Part shown: positions 6,854 to 8,113 of the stretch, piece after piece
Numbering within the stretch: the first letter of the stretch is position 1
Layout: every line of letters begins with the position of its first letter
From: an uncultured Erysipelotrichaceae bacterium
GTDB lineage: Bacteria > Bacillota_I > Bacilli_A > RFN20 > CAG-288
NCBI GenBank assembly: GCA_902771745.1
Contig: CACXYG010000142.1
Coordinates: forward strand, 1-8,113
Length of the DNA stretch: 8,113 bases
Direction of reading: 5' to 3'
Program-made: the position numbers and the translations under genes
The notes under the pieces: generated by a model
Seen by the model: the letters and a program-made list of their open reading frames with translations, nothing else
What the model was told of the DNA's origin: nothing
Databases searched by the model: none

Positions 6854-8113
6854 ATGAACAACGATTTCAACAAATTCAAAAAGAAGTTGATGGTCGAACA
6901 CTTAGTGAAAAGCATTCTCTTTGGTGTTGCAGCGGGCCTTGCTGGTGCAGGTCTTAGCTTGGTCGTCTTCGGATTGACCGGCACAGACTTCATCGCTTGG
7001 GTTCACATCTTGATCGGTGTGGTTCTCGCCGCCGCTACATTTGGTTTGCTTTACATCTATAAGAGACCAGATGACAAAAAGATTGCCGCTCGATTGGATA
7101 AGGATATGCACCTTCAGGAAAAACTTTCTACGATGATACAGTTCCAAAATCAGGAATCTCTTCTTATTAATAAGCAGAGAGACGACGCCAATGAAAAGTT
7201 AGCGTTCAAGAATCCAAAGCAGGTCCCATTTAAACTTGCGGTCCTCAACATTCCGATTCTTGCTGTTGCGGGTGCCTTATTCGCAGGTTCCTTCTTCTCG
7301 CCAGCTGTCGCCAAGGCCTTAGGTATCGTCGATGATCCTACCAAGACCGAATTGGATGGCACTGACTTGAATGAACGTACCGAAGAGATCGCTAAAGACG
7401 CCAAGGATGCATTGGAAGAATCCCAGGCTGATGAAGATCTCAAGGAAGAGATGAACGATATCATGGATGAACTTGTCGAAGATTTGGAAGACGACAACGA
7501 CATCGATTCTCGTACTGAAAAGATTGAAGACGCCAAGGCTGCTGTCGACGAAGCTGTCGATAGAGCGAATTCGAAAGAAGAAATTGGTGAATCTTTATCT
7601 GATAATGCTACTAACGAAGCATTAAAGGACTTAGGCGAAGCCATCCAGAATGGTGACACCGAAGCTGTCTCTGAAGCTCTCAAAGCCTTAGAAGAACAGT
7701 TAGCTGCCGCTGAAGGCCAGGAAAAAGTCGATCTCATGAATCAGATTGCTGATGAAATTGAGAAGGCCCTTGCCGAATCTGGTATCTCCGAAGATGATCC
7801 TTTATACCAGGCTCTTAAGGACTTAGCCAACGACATGAGAGAAAACGCTGCTGCCTTACAGGAACAGCTCAACTCTGATGAACAGAAAGCGTTAGAAGAA
7901 GCCGCTGAACAAGCTCAGCAGGCCGCCGAAGATGCTCAGGCCGCTGCCGAAGCCGCCCAGCAGGCCGCCGAAGAAGCTCAGCAGAATGCTGAAGCCAATC
8001 CAAGTGACTCTGCCGCTCAGCAGGCCGCCCAGGATGCTCAGGCTGCTGCCGAAGCTGCTCAACAGGCTGCCCAGGATGCTCAGCAGGCCGCTCAGCAGGC
8101 CCAGCAGGCTGCC
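6854..8113 (+). CDS. Membrane protein with acidic coiled region and Ala/Gln/Glu tail (partial, C-terminus off the right edge)
   Basis: The frame is open for 420 codons from the ATG at 6854, preceded by AAAAGGAGG with a 7-nt spacer. Hydrophobic segments lie at about 19-41, 46-69 and 127-150. Between the second and third is a cytoplasmic-looking stretch with I-A-A-R-L-D, then L-Q-E-K-L-S-T at about 77-93. After 155 the protein is acidic and helical, and from about 345 it becomes a low-complexity A-A-Q-Q-A-A-x-x-A-Q pattern that continues to the edge. No catalytic motif is visible. The layout of hydrophobic segments, R-L-D...L-x-E-K-L-S-T and a long charged helical region recalls uncharacterised proteins near MoxR-ATPase/DUF58 clusters and, distantly, DUF4175-type proteins. 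That link is from memory and tentative. Pro codons are mostly CCA, as in gene B. No convincing promoter was found. Confidence 0.93.
   Translation, partial: MNNDFNKFKKKLMVEHLVKSILFGVAAGLAGAGLSLVVFGLTGTDFIAWVHILIGVVLAAATFGLLYIYKRPDDKKIAARLDKDMHLQEKLSTMIQFQNQESLLINKQRDDANEKLAFKNPKQVPFKLAVLNIPILAVAGALFAGSFFSPAVAKALGIVDDPTKTELDGTDLNERTEEIAKDAKDALEESQADEDLKEEMNDIMDELVEDLEDDNDIDSRTEKIEDAKAAVDEAVDRANSKEEIGESLSDNATNEALKDLGEAIQNGDTEAVSEALKALEEQLAAAEGQEKVDLMNQIADEIEKALAESGISEDDPLYQALKDLANDMRENAAALQEQLNSDEQKALEEAAEQAQQAAEDAQAAAEAAQQAAEEAQQNAEANPSDSAAQQAAQDAQAAAEAAQQAAQDAQQAAQQAQQAA

Noticed and set aside
7150..7737. Minus-strand ORF of 195 codons, Ser-rich
   Set aside because: It lies antisense to gene C, has no RBS, and its Ser/Ala composition is what the reverse strand of Glu/Ala/Asp-rich coding DNA yields.

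Overview
The window looks like chromosomal DNA from a low-G+C Gram-positive bacterium (Bacillota), perhaps an uncultured Bacilli, Erysipelotrichia or Mollicutes-related gut lineage; that placement is inference. The evidence is strong AAGGAGG-type ribosome binding sites, lipoprotein signal peptides ending in a Cys lipobox, very A+T-rich spacers, and TGG used for every Trp with no in-frame TGA in the long genes. No tRNA, rRNA, CRISPR array, transposase or phage gene was seen.

Layout, left to right. (1) Bases 1-2198, minus strand: the N-terminal 732 codons of a large secreted lipoprotein (gene A), running off the left edge. It has a lipobox Cys at residue 20, a Ser/Thr linker, then at least six tandem copies of a 115-125-residue module. 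Its promoter -10 lies near 2245-2250. (2) Bases 2359-2392: a clear intrinsic terminator for the next gene. (3) Bases 2401-5620, minus strand: a second lipoprotein of the same family (gene B) with eight modules. It is split into two frames at about 4433-4455. The spacing of modules shows that roughly 23-40 residues are missing at the break, so this is a deletion, not a one-base slip. (4) Bases 5650-5678: a good sigma-A-like promoter for gene B. (5) Bases 5679-6853: an A+T-rich region of nearly 1.2 kb with no convincing gene. It holds four palindromic TGTAA-CG-TTACA motifs resembling CcpA/LacI-family operators and one doubtful 66-codon ORF. (6) Bases 6854-8113, plus strand: the first 420 codons of a membrane protein (gene C) with three N-terminal hydrophobic segments and a long acidic helical region ending in an Ala/Gln/Glu-rich tail, running off the right edge.

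Genes A and B are tandem paralogues, each with its own promoter, and probably display long chains of a repeated domain on the cell surface. I do not recognise the module. Gene C diverges from them and there is no sign that it shares their function. The most notable points are the unrecognised module family, the deletion break in an otherwise codon-optimised gene, and the operator-like sites in the long spacer.
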